A DNA stretch of 64,000 nt from Enteractinococcus coprophilus (GTDB lineage Bacteria; Actinomycetota; Actinomycetes; Actinomycetales; Micrococcaceae): positions 558,001 to 622,000 of the forward strand of contig NZ_VFOU01000003.1 of the NCBI RefSeq assembly GCF_006716305.1, in the 5' to 3' direction. The notes under the pieces are model-generated. The model was not told the DNA's origin. It did not search any database and was given only the letters and a program-made list of their open reading frames with translations. Position 1 is the stretch's first letter. The number at the start of each line of letters is the position of its first letter. Shown here piece by piece: positions 10,002-19,081 of the stretch. The position numbers and the translations under genes are program-made.

Positions 10002-10511
10002 TTACCGCTTGGCCTCCTTCGAGTCAATAGGATTAGGGTCCGATAGTTCGTCATAGATGCGATTCCGTTCATCAAGAGCGAGTAACCCGTCCGCTAACCT
10101 ACCTAATATTCTGCGTTCTGCTCTTTGAAGCCTTTCATTCAATTCTTCTAACGCAGCTGCATCGATAAGCAGACGTCTGTTCCTTAGCGGTTCTACAGAA
10201 CTGCCTGAATTTGGAGAGACAGCTTGCATATGGTCACCCAACTGATCAACTCTCCCAGCTAACTGTGCGTACCGCCGTTCTTGCAAGTATTTTATTTCCT
10301 TCAAAGTTTCATTGGTCACTCGCGTTCGAAGAATAAGTCTTTGATATAAACGTAGTAAGACGGAGAATAGTACGAGAAACGATAGCGACAAGAGCCAAAG
10401 CGCTAGCGCCCAATTCAAGGGTTGCTCGTTGAACAGACCGACCGTAGCCAAGGCCGTAGCTCCGAAAAGGCACGCAGTGAAAATGATGAATGAAAAGATG
10501 AGTTTACGCAT
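10002..10511 (-). CDS. Small membrane protein with coiled coil
   Basis: 169 residues: two N-terminal transmembrane segments (about 4-25 and 33-57) followed by basic and heptad-rich sequence (about 75-160). It starts 8 bases inside the end of the glycosyltransferase gene 10504-13002, so the two are co-translated. The layout (two membrane helices, then coil) mirrors the first half of the methyltransferase at 6270-7691. A role as membrane tether or scaffold for the glycosyltransferase is inferred. Confidence 0.65.
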   Translation of the reverse strand: MRKLIFSFIIFTACLFGATALATVGLFNEQPLNWALALWLLSLSFLVLFSVLLRLYQRLILRTRVTNETLKEIKYLQERRYAQLAGRVDQLGDHMQAVSPNSGSSVEPLRNRRLLIDAAALEELNERLQRAERRILGRLADGLLALDERNRIYDELSDPNPIDSKEAKR

Positions 10512-13002
10512 GACGCTCCGGGGTTCGAGTCTCTGCAGTGTTTGTTAGCTCTTCCAAATAACGGACATGGCTCGTATATAACTGATTATCGAAGCTATAT
10601 GAAAGATGACGATTTTTTAGAACAAGTTTGGAGAAGGCGGACCGATCAGAAGAATAGTACTCAATTAAAGAGGGTATTTCTTCTGGCTCAGCATAAAGCG
10701 CCATATCTCCATGGGCTTCTTCGAATGACTTAGGGAGTATAACGACTGCTCCACAAACTGCCGCTTCCACAGCCTCTCTGCTAAATCCCTGGGGGTAACT
10801 TTTATCCGGAAAATACACGAAAAAATCTAGGCCGCGCAGGAATGCCTCGGGCCTGATTTCTTTATCGCGGAAGACCACCCAGTCTAAGGGAAATTTGGTC
10901 TTACCGTACTTGCGAAGGTACGAGCGGGCATCGCCCAGAATGCGAACCTCACCTGAACCGTCCGAGGGCCAAATCTTCGCCGCAGTGGTAAATCTTTCTG
11001 GCCACATAGCTTCAAAATTGGCTGAATGGCGTCCAACGATAGGAGGCACATGAGGAAGACTTCTCCACACATGAGACCAGTGTCGTGGGTTAAAAGCCAC
11101 GGGGCACTTATGAGGATCCACTAAAACATCAGGTTCATAGCTAGATAGGAGTCTCGACACTTCGGGGTCGCTTGACGTCCAGATCACTCTGCTATCAAAG
11201 ATTTTTGAAGCAAGCTGATCACATTTTTCAGGCAAGTATATAGTATCCCCAGCCCCCTTTGACGGAGGCGGCATATCGGGCATAATGATTAACGTACCCG
11301 CTGTCAAGTTTATACTTGTATGCGCAGTGAAGTGAAGAATTGTAGGGTCATGAAGTATCGCCACCCGCGTCGATGCGTCCTCGTCAGGAATCACGAGGCC
11401 CACCTCGCCTGCGTTTATCATTGCTTGTACTTCAGAACTGAGCCGGGACGTTTCTTTCGAAGGGCTCATCACCGATTCGAGATGCAAAATACCGATTTTT
11501 TCGCCGGTACGATGCAGAGCAGTAATCTCATCAATCATAGCCCGTTGGGTACCGGTGTACGCGCGCCAATCCCCCACAAAGACAACATCATACTCTGGGG
11601 CTGTCCGCGGTGGCACTACCTTGAAACGAGCAGGGATGGGGATTGGTGCTGCACTCTTAGGCGTCAATCGAAGCTGTGCGGGCAATGTATTCTCATGCCA
11701 GTGTCGAGTGCTATTCCAAAACGCCCGACGCACGGGATGTGACCATCCCGGCATAAAATCAGCTCTAGAGAGCGAATCATGGCCGATTCGGATTATATAT
11801 AAAGGCTTCGCTAGGATCTCGACTTCTCTGCCTGTGTACTTTTCAACTCTACGTCGGAACTCTCCGTCTGCACCTTTGCGTGCTTCCAAATAGCCGCCAA
11901 CCTCTCGAGCGAGCTCGGCGCGCAGCATAAAACTTACTTCACACGGACCATGCGGTATGCGTCCGGGGAAAGTACGCACGAGCGCATTGTCGGTTCGTAT
12001 CGCTTCCACAACTACGCCGGGGGTAGAGGGGCTTGCAAGTAAGTACTCGACCTGGGTGGCGAGCCGCTCAGGATGAGACCAATCGTCGGAGTCCTGTCCC
12101 GTTATGAATGCCCCCGTCGCAGCCGTGATCCCTGTGTTACGGGCTCGATACGTCCCTCCATTTTCTTCTTGCCGGATGACTCTTACACGAGGATCCGAGT
12201 TCTCTGCCTCCTCGAGCACTGGCTCAAACTCGATCGGGCTAGCATCATCCACGATGATTAACTCGAGGTTCTGCCATGACTGCCTGAGTATGGAATTTAC
12301 AGCGGTGAGAAATTCCTCGCGATCGGGCATATAACATGTCATGAGGACAGATACCTTTGGTCCACCTGTACACGCCGGTGCATTCTCCGTGTTCAGGTCG
12401 TTAAAGCCTGGCTGACGTATAGGTGATGGCTTAAGTGGTAAAAGGCCGTTCTCGATGAAAGGTCTATTAAAGCCTGTCATCCAGGATTTGTAGGTCTCCG
12501 GATCTCTTGAGATAGTAGGATTGTCTAAGTCGCTTAGGAGATATCCGTAGAACAAGTTCTTCAGGAACTCGTTAGCCTCCAGCAGCATCCGAGCCTCTTC
12601 GATTCGCGCTCGTTCTTTTAATATTTCGATTTCAAGCCGATGGAACTGTTGGTGTTCTTGGATTCGAGGTAGGTAATTATTTGCATGTTTTAGACACGTC
12701 ATGCCAAATTCGAGGTCACTCGCTCCCATCTCGGTATCCGTTTCTTCGAGGGCCTGAATAATCACTACTCGCCCCAAGGTAGCTAACCATAAGTTACGAA
12801 ACTGTACTTTGTAGAAAGTGCCGTCGGCGGCTAGATCTCTCAATTGAGCCACAGTGTACTTATCATCGGTTGCTACGTAAGCGAGGACATCATGCAACGC
12901 CTTTGAGCGCGTCCGCAGGATTGTCGCTCCAAACTCAACATGGCCGACTGACCGGATGTGAGCGGCATGCCAAGATAAGAGTCTCGAGTAACTATTCCTC
13001 AT
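10504..13002 (-). CDS. Bi-modular glycosyltransferase (GT2 plus GT-B-like domain), copy 2
   Basis: About 832 residues, paralogous to the product of 3444-5963 along its whole length. The GT2 domain has VSVLMTCYMP, VDDAS and the GQDSDDWSHPERL motif. The C-terminal half has FVGDWR, IVGRHS and the REAVEAAVCG segment of a GT-B-like fold. I prefer the ATG at 13002 because GAGAGG lies about 10 bases upstream; a GTG at 13020 would add six residues. The first acidic cluster differs from copy 1 (DSDD for DDDD), suggesting different donor or acceptor use. It is followed by the overlapping coiled-coil membrane protein. Confidence 0.8.
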   Translation of the reverse strand: MRNSYSRLLSWHAAHIRSVGHVEFGATILRTRSKALHDVLAYVATDDKYTVAQLRDLAADGTFYKVQFRNLWLATLGRVVIIQALEETDTEMGASDLEFGMTCLKHANNYLPRIQEHQQFHRLEIEILKERARIEEARMLLEANEFLKNLFYGYLLSDLDNPTISRDPETYKSWMTGFNRPFIENGLLPLKPSPIRQPGFNDLNTENAPACTGGPKVSVLMTCYMPDREEFLTAVNSILRQSWQNLELIIVDDASPIEFEPVLEEAENSDPRVRVIRQEENGGTYRARNTGITAATGAFITGQDSDDWSHPERLATQVEYLLASPSTPGVVVEAIRTDNALVRTFPGRIPHGPCEVSFMLRAELAREVGGYLEARKGADGEFRRRVEKYTGREVEILAKPLYIIRIGHDSLSRADFMPGWSHPVRRAFWNSTRHWHENTLPAQLRLTPKSAAPIPIPARFKVVPPRTAPEYDVVFVGDWRAYTGTQRAMIDEITALHRTGEKIGILHLESVMSPSKETSRLSSEVQAMINAGEVGLVIPDEDASTRVAILHDPTILHFTAHTSINLTAGTLIIMPDMPPPSKGAGDTIYLPEKCDQLASKIFDSRVIWTSSDPEVSRLLSSYEPDVLVDPHKCPVAFNPRHWSHVWRSLPHVPPIVGRHSANFEAMWPERFTTAAKIWPSDGSGEVRILGDARSYLRKYGKTKFPLDWVVFRDKEIRPEAFLRGLDFFVYFPDKSYPQGFSREAVEAAVCGAVVILPKSFEEAHGDMALYAEPEEIPSLIEYYSSDRSAFSKLVLKNRHLSYSFDNQLYTSHVRYLEELTNTAETRTPERHA

Positions 13003-13125
13003 ATACTGGCTACCTCTCACTCAGTTTGAAACGCATGCTGTAGAACTTCAGTTCACAGCGTCTAAGCACCGTGACGGCACTCAATCTGCGACCCGATCGC
13101 TGATCAACGTTACTTGGCCCATTGT

Positions 13126-14007
13126 CTAGGGGATACTTTCCCAATGGTCTCTGAAACCAAAGGCGTTTAGGCTTACTCTCCAATCAGTCGCTGAGACGGC
13201 AACGTTGAGAATCTCAGATAACAGTTCCTTTGGAGGAGGAGTGTGACCATCTCGCCAATGGTCGGTTAGTAAGAACACTTCTGTGTCAGCATCCACAGCG
13301 TTCCAGAACGGCGTAAGGTGTTTTTCCACGTGTACTTTGTCTGCCATGTTCTGCATATAGGCCACAGAGTTCGGTCTGGACTTCATATAGTGAGTACATA
13401 AATCCGTAACGACGCCCACGGGCAATTTGTCTAGTGGCCTGGGCTCGTCTTGGTTGATATCAAAAGCTCGCAACGCGTAATCCCGAACTGCACCTCTCGA
13501 GTACTGAGCTATATCCGTTTGCGGATTGAAAACTAGTGCGAGAGATTCTGCAAAATAGCTTGCAAAGTATAATGCAGCAAACCCGCCACCGGACCCGCCG
13601 AAGAATATCGTTCTCTCACTGTCTAGGGACGTGACGATCTTTTCCATGATCGTAAGAAGATCCTGTTGTAAGTCTGGCTGGTGCTCATTGCCGGCGTACC
13701 AGGAAAGCATCAACTTTTCATCGAGAACTAAGGAGGGGTCAGAGATGAATACCCGATTCGCAGCCAGTCCGCCAGAGATACCTAGCCCGCTTAGAACGGG
13801 AAGGGTAAAGTGCGGTTGAATCGCGCCGTGAAAGAAAAATATCGTCGTCTTCGCAGAACCGGGGCTTATCAAAATATCTATAGGGATACCCCCCACATAG
13901 ATCGTTGATATTCCGGCAGGCACCACCTCATGATTGACAAAATCTTCAAGAGACGAGAACTCGGTGACTTGGTGTAGGTCCCGGTTAATGACACGGTCGC
14001 GCTGCAC
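13126..14007 (-). CDS. Alpha/beta-hydrolase-like protein of polysaccharide locus
   Basis: 293 residues with a nucleophile elbow GGSGGG (Ser139) after a hydrophobic strand (RTIFF), an oxyanion-type FFHGA segment at 58-62, and a late His (TDHWRDGH). It is the intact paralogue of the frameshifted gene at 2346-3232. Similar proteins accompany glycosyltransferases in actinobacterial surface-glycan loci, but the substrate is unknown. It probably de-esterifies or transfers acyl groups in the cytoplasm; no signal peptide is visible. The GTG start at 14007 has only a modest upstream AGG. Confidence 0.65.
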   Translation of the reverse strand: MQRDRVINRDLHQVTEFSSLEDFVNHEVVPAGISTIYVGGIPIDILISPGSAKTTIFFFHGAIQPHFTLPVLSGLGISGGLAANRVFISDPSLVLDEKLMLSWYAGNEHQPDLQQDLLTIMEKIVTSLDSERTIFFGGSGGGFAALYFASYFAESLALVFNPQTDIAQYSRGAVRDYALRAFDINQDEPRPLDKLPVGVVTDLCTHYMKSRPNSVAYMQNMADKVHVEKHLTPFWNAVDADTEVFLLTDHWRDGHTPPPKELLSEILNVAVSATDWRVSLNAFGFRDHWESIP

Positions 14008-14069
14008 TTGGCCTACTTCAACGATCTAACTCGGAATACAGCGTCACCACGGATTGAGGCACAGGGGCA

Positions 14070-15326
14070 CTAGAGCACATAGGCTTCGGTTCCTTCGGTT
14101 GCACCACGGGTATCAAAGAGCAATTCTGCTTTCGCGCTGATGTCTTTGAGATCGTATTCGCGGTGTGCCTGTAACAAAATCACAATATCCGCATCCTGGA
14201 CTGCTTGGTCAAGATCCGATACAGACTCATGGGCGGTGCCGTTGAGCTGCCAGGTGGGGACATTAGCATCGTGGTAGCGGATATTAGCGCCCTTAGCTGT
14301 GAGGCCGTGAGCGATAGGGATAGCAGGTGAATGACGTTGGTCAGCGATGTTCGCCTTGTAACTAACTCCCAGGAGCAACACGTTGGAACCGTTCAGCGAT
14401 TTTGAATGAGTATTCAAAAGGTCTTGGATCCGTTGCACAACGTAGTTTGGCATGGAGTTATTGATGTCTTCCGCGAGGTCGACAAACCGGAAAGGATGTC
14501 CCAACGCTTTTCGTACTGAGTAGTTCAGATAACTCGGGTCGATCGGTATGCAGTGCCCGCCGACTCCAGGTCCGGGATAGAACGCTTGGAAGCCAAATGG
14601 TTTAGTTGCTGCTGCCTTAATGACCTCCCAGATATCAATCCCAAGTTCATGACTGAATTTAGCCATCTCATTAACCAGACCAATATTGATGTGCCTATAG
14701 GTGTTCTCAAGAAGCTTGGCCGTCTCGGCTTCCTTAGCGCCTTTAACTTTCACCACTTCTTCGATGAACTTACTATAGAACTCCACAGCCTCATCACCCG
14801 AAGCCGCAGTAACCCCACCAACGACCTTGGGAGTGTTTTCTAGGCGCCACGTCTTATTCCCCGGATCAATGCGCTCCGGTGAGAACGCTAAATAAAAGTC
14901 TTCATCGATGCGACGTCCACCAGCTTCCAACGCGGGTTGCAAAACTTCCTCAGTAGTCCCTGGATAGGTCGTAGATTCGAGGACCACCAACGTCTTCTTT
15001 TCTAGGTTTTCCGCTACTGCAGCTGCGGCAGACTCGACCGCGAACAGATCCGGACGGCCGGCATCCCCGAGCGGTGTTGGTACACAAATCACTACGACAT
15101 CGGCATCCCGGATGACCGCATTATCAGCCGTGGCACGGTAGCCGTTCTCTAACATCGCTTGCAGTGCGAGATCCGGAATATCTTCCACGTGGGATGATCC
15201 AGCATTCAGGTTTTCGACTACCTTGGGGTTAACTTCAAGACCCGTAACCTTATAGCCAGCGTGGCTCGCAGCCTGAGATAACGGTAAACCAACATAGCCC
15301 TGGCCGATTACTACTAAATTCTTCAC
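14070..15326 (-). CDS. Nucleotide-sugar dehydrogenase (UDP-HexNAc 6-dehydrogenase type)
   Basis: 418 residues, full length for the UDP-glucose/GDP-mannose dehydrogenase family. The NAD-binding loop GQGYVGLP lies at 8-15, ESTTYPGTTEE at 117-127, and the catalytic Cys259 in PGPGVGGHCIPIDP. That last motif is the form seen in WbpA/TviB/WecC enzymes, which oxidise UDP-N-acetylhexosamine to the uronic acid with two NAD+. It supplies an acidic sugar for the island's polysaccharide. An asparagine-synthase-like amidating protein is encoded at 631-2094. The exact substrate (GlcNAc or ManNAc) cannot be told from the sequence. Confidence 0.88.
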   Translation of the reverse strand: MKNLVVIGQGYVGLPLSQAASHAGYKVTGLEVNPKVVENLNAGSSHVEDIPDLALQAMLENGYRATADNAVIRDADVVVICVPTPLGDAGRPDLFAVESAAAAVAENLEKKTLVVLESTTYPGTTEEVLQPALEAGGRRIDEDFYLAFSPERIDPGNKTWRLENTPKVVGGVTAASGDEAVEFYSKFIEEVVKVKGAKEAETAKLLENTYRHINIGLVNEMAKFSHELGIDIWEVIKAAATKPFGFQAFYPGPGVGGHCIPIDPSYLNYSVRKALGHPFRFVDLAEDINNSMPNYVVQRIQDLLNTHSKSLNGSNVLLLGVSYKANIADQRHSPAIPIAHGLTAKGANIRYHDANVPTWQLNGTAHESVSDLDQAVQDADIVILLQAHREYDLKDISAKAELLFDTRGATEGTEAYVL

Positions 15327-15414
15327 GTACTCGCGCTCCTAATAAACTTTTCTTTCCAGTACATCCCGACGGCAACAGGTATGTCTACAAGTACCGCCAA
15401 ACTGCTACGTCGGC

Positions 15415-17310
15415 CTAGATCTCTACATGTTTTGTATTGCGACCGTAGGTTTCAATCACAGAGTTTGCATACAGTTCGAGGTGGTCGATATTCCAGGTGT
15501 GGCTATGCTGCCCGCGGATCTGCATGAAGTTAAAACGGTCCCCTGCAAAGATAGCTGCCCCAGACTGCTCCACCGACGCCAAGAAACGCGAATCTTCTCC
15601 CCCAGTCATCGGGAGGAACGGGTTTTGCGTGAAAACGTCCCGCCGTCCAACAAATGTTGCACCGGTAATAAAATCGGTGTACATATTTTCCTTGCCCGGA
15701 TTACGGAGCGTCACAATGTCGTCGTCAGCAGAGTACATGTAGGTAGCGAATTTACCCACGAGATCGGCGTTGGAGAACTTCATGGCATTGAGACTGTCGT
15801 GAAGGTAATAAGTTCCGTAGAAGTCATCATCGTCAAAATTTGCTATCACGTCTCCGGAAGCAGTGGCGACCAACTTATTCAGGCATAATCCCAGAGGATC
15901 GCTCTGGGGACTGCTCAAGAGCGTGAAATGTTCTAACCCCAGATCAGCGGCATAAGCGCTGAGTTCTTTTTCTCGTTCTTCGAAGCCATGAGTCAGTAGT
16001 ACGAGTTCTGTGTCGACGTCTTTTTGACAGGCAACAGATTCGATAGCGTGTTTGACGAAGTCGGGGCGATTCGTGGACACAATGGCGCTTACTGAAAACG
16101 GTATCAGGAACGGAGATTTCACGTGTAGGCCTGCAGCGTCGAAAATCTTCTCGGCCCTGTGCGCGTAGGTGTGATGATTCCAGATCTCGCGCTGTGCTGT
16201 GTGCACCATACGATCCCGGGCTTGGGGCGAGTTCAAGACGGTCCGTAGAACATGGGCGGCAGTCTGCTCGTCAGAAACGATCGGCACCTGACTTGAGTCA
16301 AAGAATTCCGGTATCGCTTTACTTTCGCCAGAAACCACCGGTGTTCCGGAGGCAACTATTTCGAAGACGCGTCGTGCACACATCGATGGACTATCAGTGA
16401 CAGAGTTGACGTTCAGAAAGACTTTGTAGTTTCGATAGGCTGCCAGCATCTTCTCATAGGGCAGCGCCCCGACCACATACTCGTTGTAGGGTGAGGGGAA
16501 TTGATAGTTCTCATTGCCGCCATGGTGCCGGGAGAAGATGTCGAATTTATAGCGACCACGATTCACCACGGAAATAGCTGCATCAAACAGCAGCTTCATC
16601 TGGGCTTTGCGTTCGGGGAACTTGTGGTCAAAATACATCCCGGCGAAAGCGATATCTTCCGATTGCTCCAAGCCGCGAATTCGAATGGGATTGTGGATTG
16701 AGGGCTGCGCAGCAAAACTCAGTGAGTCTACTCTGTCGTGGCCTAAGACTTCTCGATATGTGGGAAGCAGGGTCACATCGGTGGTGAATACGACGTCAAA
16801 GAGTTTCGCTGCATCAATGAAGTCGTCGAAGTGCGCGGGGTCTTCTTTATTCCAGAAAACTGTCGGCACTGACTGCTGCTTGCAGAACTCAACGAGCTCG
16901 ACCAACTCTTTCCGCGGAGCCTGCGACCCGGTTAGTTGATATTGCCATGCGCCGTGATTACCTGCCCACGCCGATTCGACTAACAACAGGTCGATTGGTT
17001 CGGCTCGTAGTTCTTCTTTCCAACCCTTTGGGGTAAGCAGCACTGTTTCGAACTCCGGCGTCCAAGCACGAAGCGAAAACTCATCCAAAATGACACCGAC
17101 CCTGAGCCCAGGGAAGGATTTCGGACGGTCCACGGCCGGCACGGCTGGATAATTTGACGGATTAACCGTGTCGTCACCATTCTTCAACCCGAGGGGTGTC
17201 GTAATGTTGTAGCCGTATCGGCTTCTGCGACGCCACTTTATAAATTGCTGGAAACCGCCCTTGCGCAAATGCCAGAGACCTTTGCGCAGGCTATCGAGCT
17301 TCGATGGCAT
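15415..17310 (-). CDS. CgeB-like glycosyltransferase fused to GT2 domain
   Basis: About 631 residues. The N-terminal ~370 residues resemble CgeB/GT4-type transferases: VFWNKEDPAHF, DVVFTTD, and ARRVFEIVASGTPVVSG near the GT-B C-terminal lobe. The C-terminal ~240 residues are a GT2 domain with SAIVSTNRPD and the FDDDDFYG acidic motif. The start at ATG 17310 is preferred because AAAGG lies about 11 bases upstream; an upstream frame to 17364 lacks this. It likely adds two different sugars, or one domain is regulatory. It is oriented with the dehydrogenase downstream, with an 88-base gap. Confidence 0.78.
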   Translation of the reverse strand: MPSKLDSLRKGLWHLRKGGFQQFIKWRRRSRYGYNITTPLGLKNGDDTVNPSNYPAVPAVDRPKSFPGLRVGVILDEFSLRAWTPEFETVLLTPKGWKEELRAEPIDLLLVESAWAGNHGAWQYQLTGSQAPRKELVELVEFCKQQSVPTVFWNKEDPAHFDDFIDAAKLFDVVFTTDVTLLPTYREVLGHDRVDSLSFAAQPSIHNPIRIRGLEQSEDIAFAGMYFDHKFPERKAQMKLLFDAAISVVNRGRYKFDIFSRHHGGNENYQFPSPYNEYVVGALPYEKMLAAYRNYKVFLNVNSVTDSPSMCARRVFEIVASGTPVVSGESKAIPEFFDSSQVPIVSDEQTAAHVLRTVLNSPQARDRMVHTAQREIWNHHTYAHRAEKIFDAAGLHVKSPFLIPFSVSAIVSTNRPDFVKHAIESVACQKDVDTELVLLTHGFEEREKELSAYAADLGLEHFTLLSSPQSDPLGLCLNKLVATASGDVIANFDDDDFYGTYYLHDSLNAMKFSNADLVGKFATYMYSADDDIVTLRNPGKENMYTDFITGATFVGRRDVFTQNPFLPMTGGEDSRFLASVEQSGAAIFAGDRFNFMQIRGQHSHTWNIDHLELYANSVIETYGRNTKHVEI

Positions 17311-17584
17311 AGGGTGGTTAACCTTTCGGTGGTGTGAGCGTTTAGAGAGGTTTCTAGCGGCCAATGCTTGTCTCGGTCGCTTGCAGCCGGGACATTACAA
17401 ATAACCGAGTGTACATCAATGTCTTGATCGTCCAGTGACACATACGCCATCAATAATAACGGTTGAAACCTCGAGCACTACAGCTCGTGAAAGAGGTTAC
17501 ATTCGGCAGCGCGCACCCCACGTGCAGGAATATGCTCCTATTGCTTGCTAGGAGCGAAGTTCTGGTTGGTAGTGTCTAGTCATA

Positions 17585-17590
17585 TATAGT
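17585..17590 (+). promoter_or_regulatory. -10 element giving a probable leaderless transcript
   Basis: TATAGT ends seven bases before the ATG at 17598, and no ribosome-binding site precedes that ATG. Together these suggest transcription starts at or next to the start codon, a common actinobacterial arrangement. The -35 region is not clear. Confidence 0.45.
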
Positions 17591-17597
17591 CCTATTT

Positions 17598-18620
17598 ATG
17601 ACTGATAACACCTTAGATCTTCCTGAAACGGAAGACCGGTCACCGAGGAAAAAGAATAAGAAGGTTCTTTTTTGGGTGCTGGGCTCTTTTCTCGTCGTTC
17701 TGCTGATTGCTGGCGGCATCGTTTGGGCTGCCATGTCCAAGCTCCAAGATTTTGAAACCATCGAGCAAGCCTTCCCTGAAGAGACGTTGCGTCCTGAGGT
17801 GACTAAGCCGGTTGAGGGGCAAGATGATCCAGCGGTAAATATTCTGCTGTTGGGCTCCGATTCGCGTGCCAACACTTCAACTCCGGTGCTTGACGATATC
17901 GGCAACCGGGCCGACACCATCATGGTCGCCCATATCCCCTCGGATCGTAGTGGTGTGCAGATCATGTCGATTATGCGTGACTCATGGCTGGAGATTCCAG
18001 GGCACGGGGAAGCCAAGATTAATGCGGCGATGGCATACGGCGGCGTGCCACTCATGGTGCAGACGGTGGAAGGCCTGATCGACCAGCGCATTGACCATGT
18101 AGCAGTGATAGATTTCAACGGCTTCCAAAATATGACCGATTCTTTAGGCGGAGTCGAGGTCAATAACCCGAGAGCGTTTAGCTATGACGGAGTCCAGTTC
18201 GCCCAGGGACCAATCACCTTGAATGGCGAAGAAGCTCTGACGTTCGTCCGCAGTCGAAACTTCTCAGACGGGGATTACACTCGCGTCGAGAATCAGCAGC
18301 TGTTCATGGAGAGCATGGCTGCCGAGATCTTATCGCGCGATACTCTAACCAGCCCTAGTAAGCTCAACGACTTGGTCGAGTCGACCACACCATACGTTGC
18401 CCTTGATGGTGACTTCGGGGTGGGATCGATGGTCGGTCTTGGCACCTCTATGTCGTCTGTCCGAGCCGGTGACATTACCAGCTTCACCCTGCCTACTAGG
18501 GGAACCGGTCGTGAAGGTGGCGGACAATCTGTGGTCTACGTAGATTGGGATGCTTTAGACGAAGTACGCGAGCGGTTTAAGAATGATGAATTGGCAGATT
18601 ACCAACCTGCTGCAAAGTAA
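17598..18620 (+). CDS. LytR-CpsA-Psr (LCP) family glycopolymer ligase
   Basis: 340 residues with a short basic cytoplasmic tail, one transmembrane helix (about 23-46) and an extracellular LCP domain. Conserved features include NILLLGSDSR (81-90), RADT (104-107), SIMRDSW (124-130) and INAAMAYGG. LCP enzymes transfer undecaprenyl-phosphate-linked glycopolymers to peptidoglycan on the outer face of the membrane. Being next to the polysaccharide genes, it likely attaches that polymer to the wall. It lies divergently from the CgeB-GT2 gene and ends in a strong terminator. The ATG start looks leaderless. Confidence 0.92.
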   Translation: MTDNTLDLPETEDRSPRKKNKKVLFWVLGSFLVVLLIAGGIVWAAMSKLQDFETIEQAFPEETLRPEVTKPVEGQDDPAVNILLLGSDSRANTSTPVLDDIGNRADTIMVAHIPSDRSGVQIMSIMRDSWLEIPGHGEAKINAAMAYGGVPLMVQTVEGLIDQRIDHVAVIDFNGFQNMTDSLGGVEVNNPRAFSYDGVQFAQGPITLNGEEALTFVRSRNFSDGDYTRVENQQLFMESMAAEILSRDTLTSPSKLNDLVESTTPYVALDGDFGVGSMVGLGTSMSSVRAGDITSFTLPTRGTGREGGGQSVVYVDWDALDEVRERFKNDELADYQPAAK

Positions 18621-18647
18621 AAGCTCCTCGCGGTAACCCTGTTATCG

Positions 18648-18684
18648 ACTGCGCATCGTTCGTTTTGAACGGTGCGCAGTTTTA
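18648..18684 (+). terminator. Rho-independent terminator of LCP gene
   Basis: A 14-bp stem (ACTGCGCATCGTTC paired with its complement, one G.T pair) around a GTTTT loop, followed by TTTTAT, 28 bases after the LCP stop codon. Confidence 0.88.
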
Positions 18685-18771
18685 TATCCTGACCCTATTC
18701 CCCCTGCATGTGTTGGGGCGTAGCGTGGAATTACAAGGTTCATTGCAGAACCTGGAAGAAGGGACAGGGCC

Positions 18772-19068
18772 ATGAGTGAGAACACCTCGGATTTCTTCGA
18801 GGAAATTGATGATGCGGACATGGAAGTTCCGCAAGATGGCCGCGATGGTCAGCCTTCTGAAGAAGGCTCTTCCGATGAGCCAGAAACTTTGGAAGCTCAC
18901 GATCCGCTGCGACACAGAGATGTCGTGCTAAGCGATACGGAGGGGCCCTCCACGATCTTTGGCCAGCACGCCGAGTCCTTAGCCCAAGATGACTGGGCTC
19001 TAGAGGAACTCCACGTTATGGATCCCGATGAGCTGGACGAAGAACTCGTAGACGACGATTTCGAGTGA
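18772..19068 (+). CDS. Small highly acidic protein of unknown function
   Basis: 98 residues with about a third Asp and Glu and almost no hydrophobic stretches, ending EELVDDDFE. No domain is recognised and it is probably disordered. The ATG follows GAAGAAGGGACAGGGCC, a reasonable ribosome site. It stands alone between the LCP gene and the convergent gene at 19082-20668. Confidence 0.6.
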   Translation: MSENTSDFFEEIDDADMEVPQDGRDGQPSEEGSSDEPETLEAHDPLRHRDVVLSDTEGPSTIFGQHAESLAQDDWALEELHVMDPDELDEELVDDDFE

Positions 19069-19081
19069 TTTGTAGAGCGAC

